From Thermodesulfovibrionales bacterium (lineage in GTDB: Bacteria > Nitrospirota > Thermodesulfovibrionia > Thermodesulfovibrionales > UBA1546): DNA of 5,475 bases. Both the position numbers and the translations under genes were made by a program. The stretch's first letter is position 1; every line of letters starts with the position of its first letter. The notes below the pieces were generated by a model that saw only the letters and a program-made list of their open reading frames with translations, made no database searches and had not been told where the DNA came from. The stretch lies in contig JASEHP010000114.1 in assembly GCA_030018605.1 (NCBI GenBank), positions 1-5,475 on the forward strand. Reading direction: 5' to 3'. Below are positions 5,474-5,475 of this stretch, piece after piece.

Positions 5474-5475
5474 AA

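Overview
The window looks like a chromosomal segment of a Gram-negative, lipopolysaccharide-making bacterium. Most of it is one minus-strand cluster for Kdo (3-deoxy-D-manno-octulosonate) synthesis and activation. The order kdsB-pyrG-kdsA-kdsD, the moderate base composition, the metal-type KdsA and the ORF6N gene would suit Nitrospirota or Desulfobacterota-like lineages. That placement is an inference from gene order and family flavour; there is no rRNA or other lineage marker here.

Layout, left to right. Positions 1-120 hold the possible tail of an unidentified upstream gene, a weak terminator-like hairpin and a weak promoter. A monofunctional hisI (121-444, +) follows. It converges on an ORF6N-domain gene (473-997, -) that starts with GTG behind a good Shine-Dalgarno and contains a perfect 31-nt palindrome. 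After a 101-nt AT-rich gap come kdsD (1099-2067, -), kdsA (2080-2904, -), pyrG (2913-4601, -) and kdsB (4580-5377, -). The last 98 bases hold a candidate kdsB promoter and a short open frame with a strong Shine-Dalgarno.

How the genes work together: KdsD makes arabinose-5-phosphate from ribulose-5-phosphate, and KdsA condenses it with phosphoenolpyruvate to Kdo-8-phosphate. A phosphatase (KdsC, not in this window) would release Kdo. KdsB then activates Kdo with CTP, which PyrG supplies. Transcription runs kdsB to kdsD with junctions of -22, +8 and +12 nt, so the four genes are very probably one operon. The ORF6N gene lies just past kdsD, where related clusters often continue with kdsC and LPS-transport genes, and it probably has its own promoter.

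I see no obviously new multi-gene system. The two observations most worth a second look are a repeat-derived in-frame insertion inside kdsB (4815-4882) and the perfect palindrome inside the ORF6N gene (766-796).
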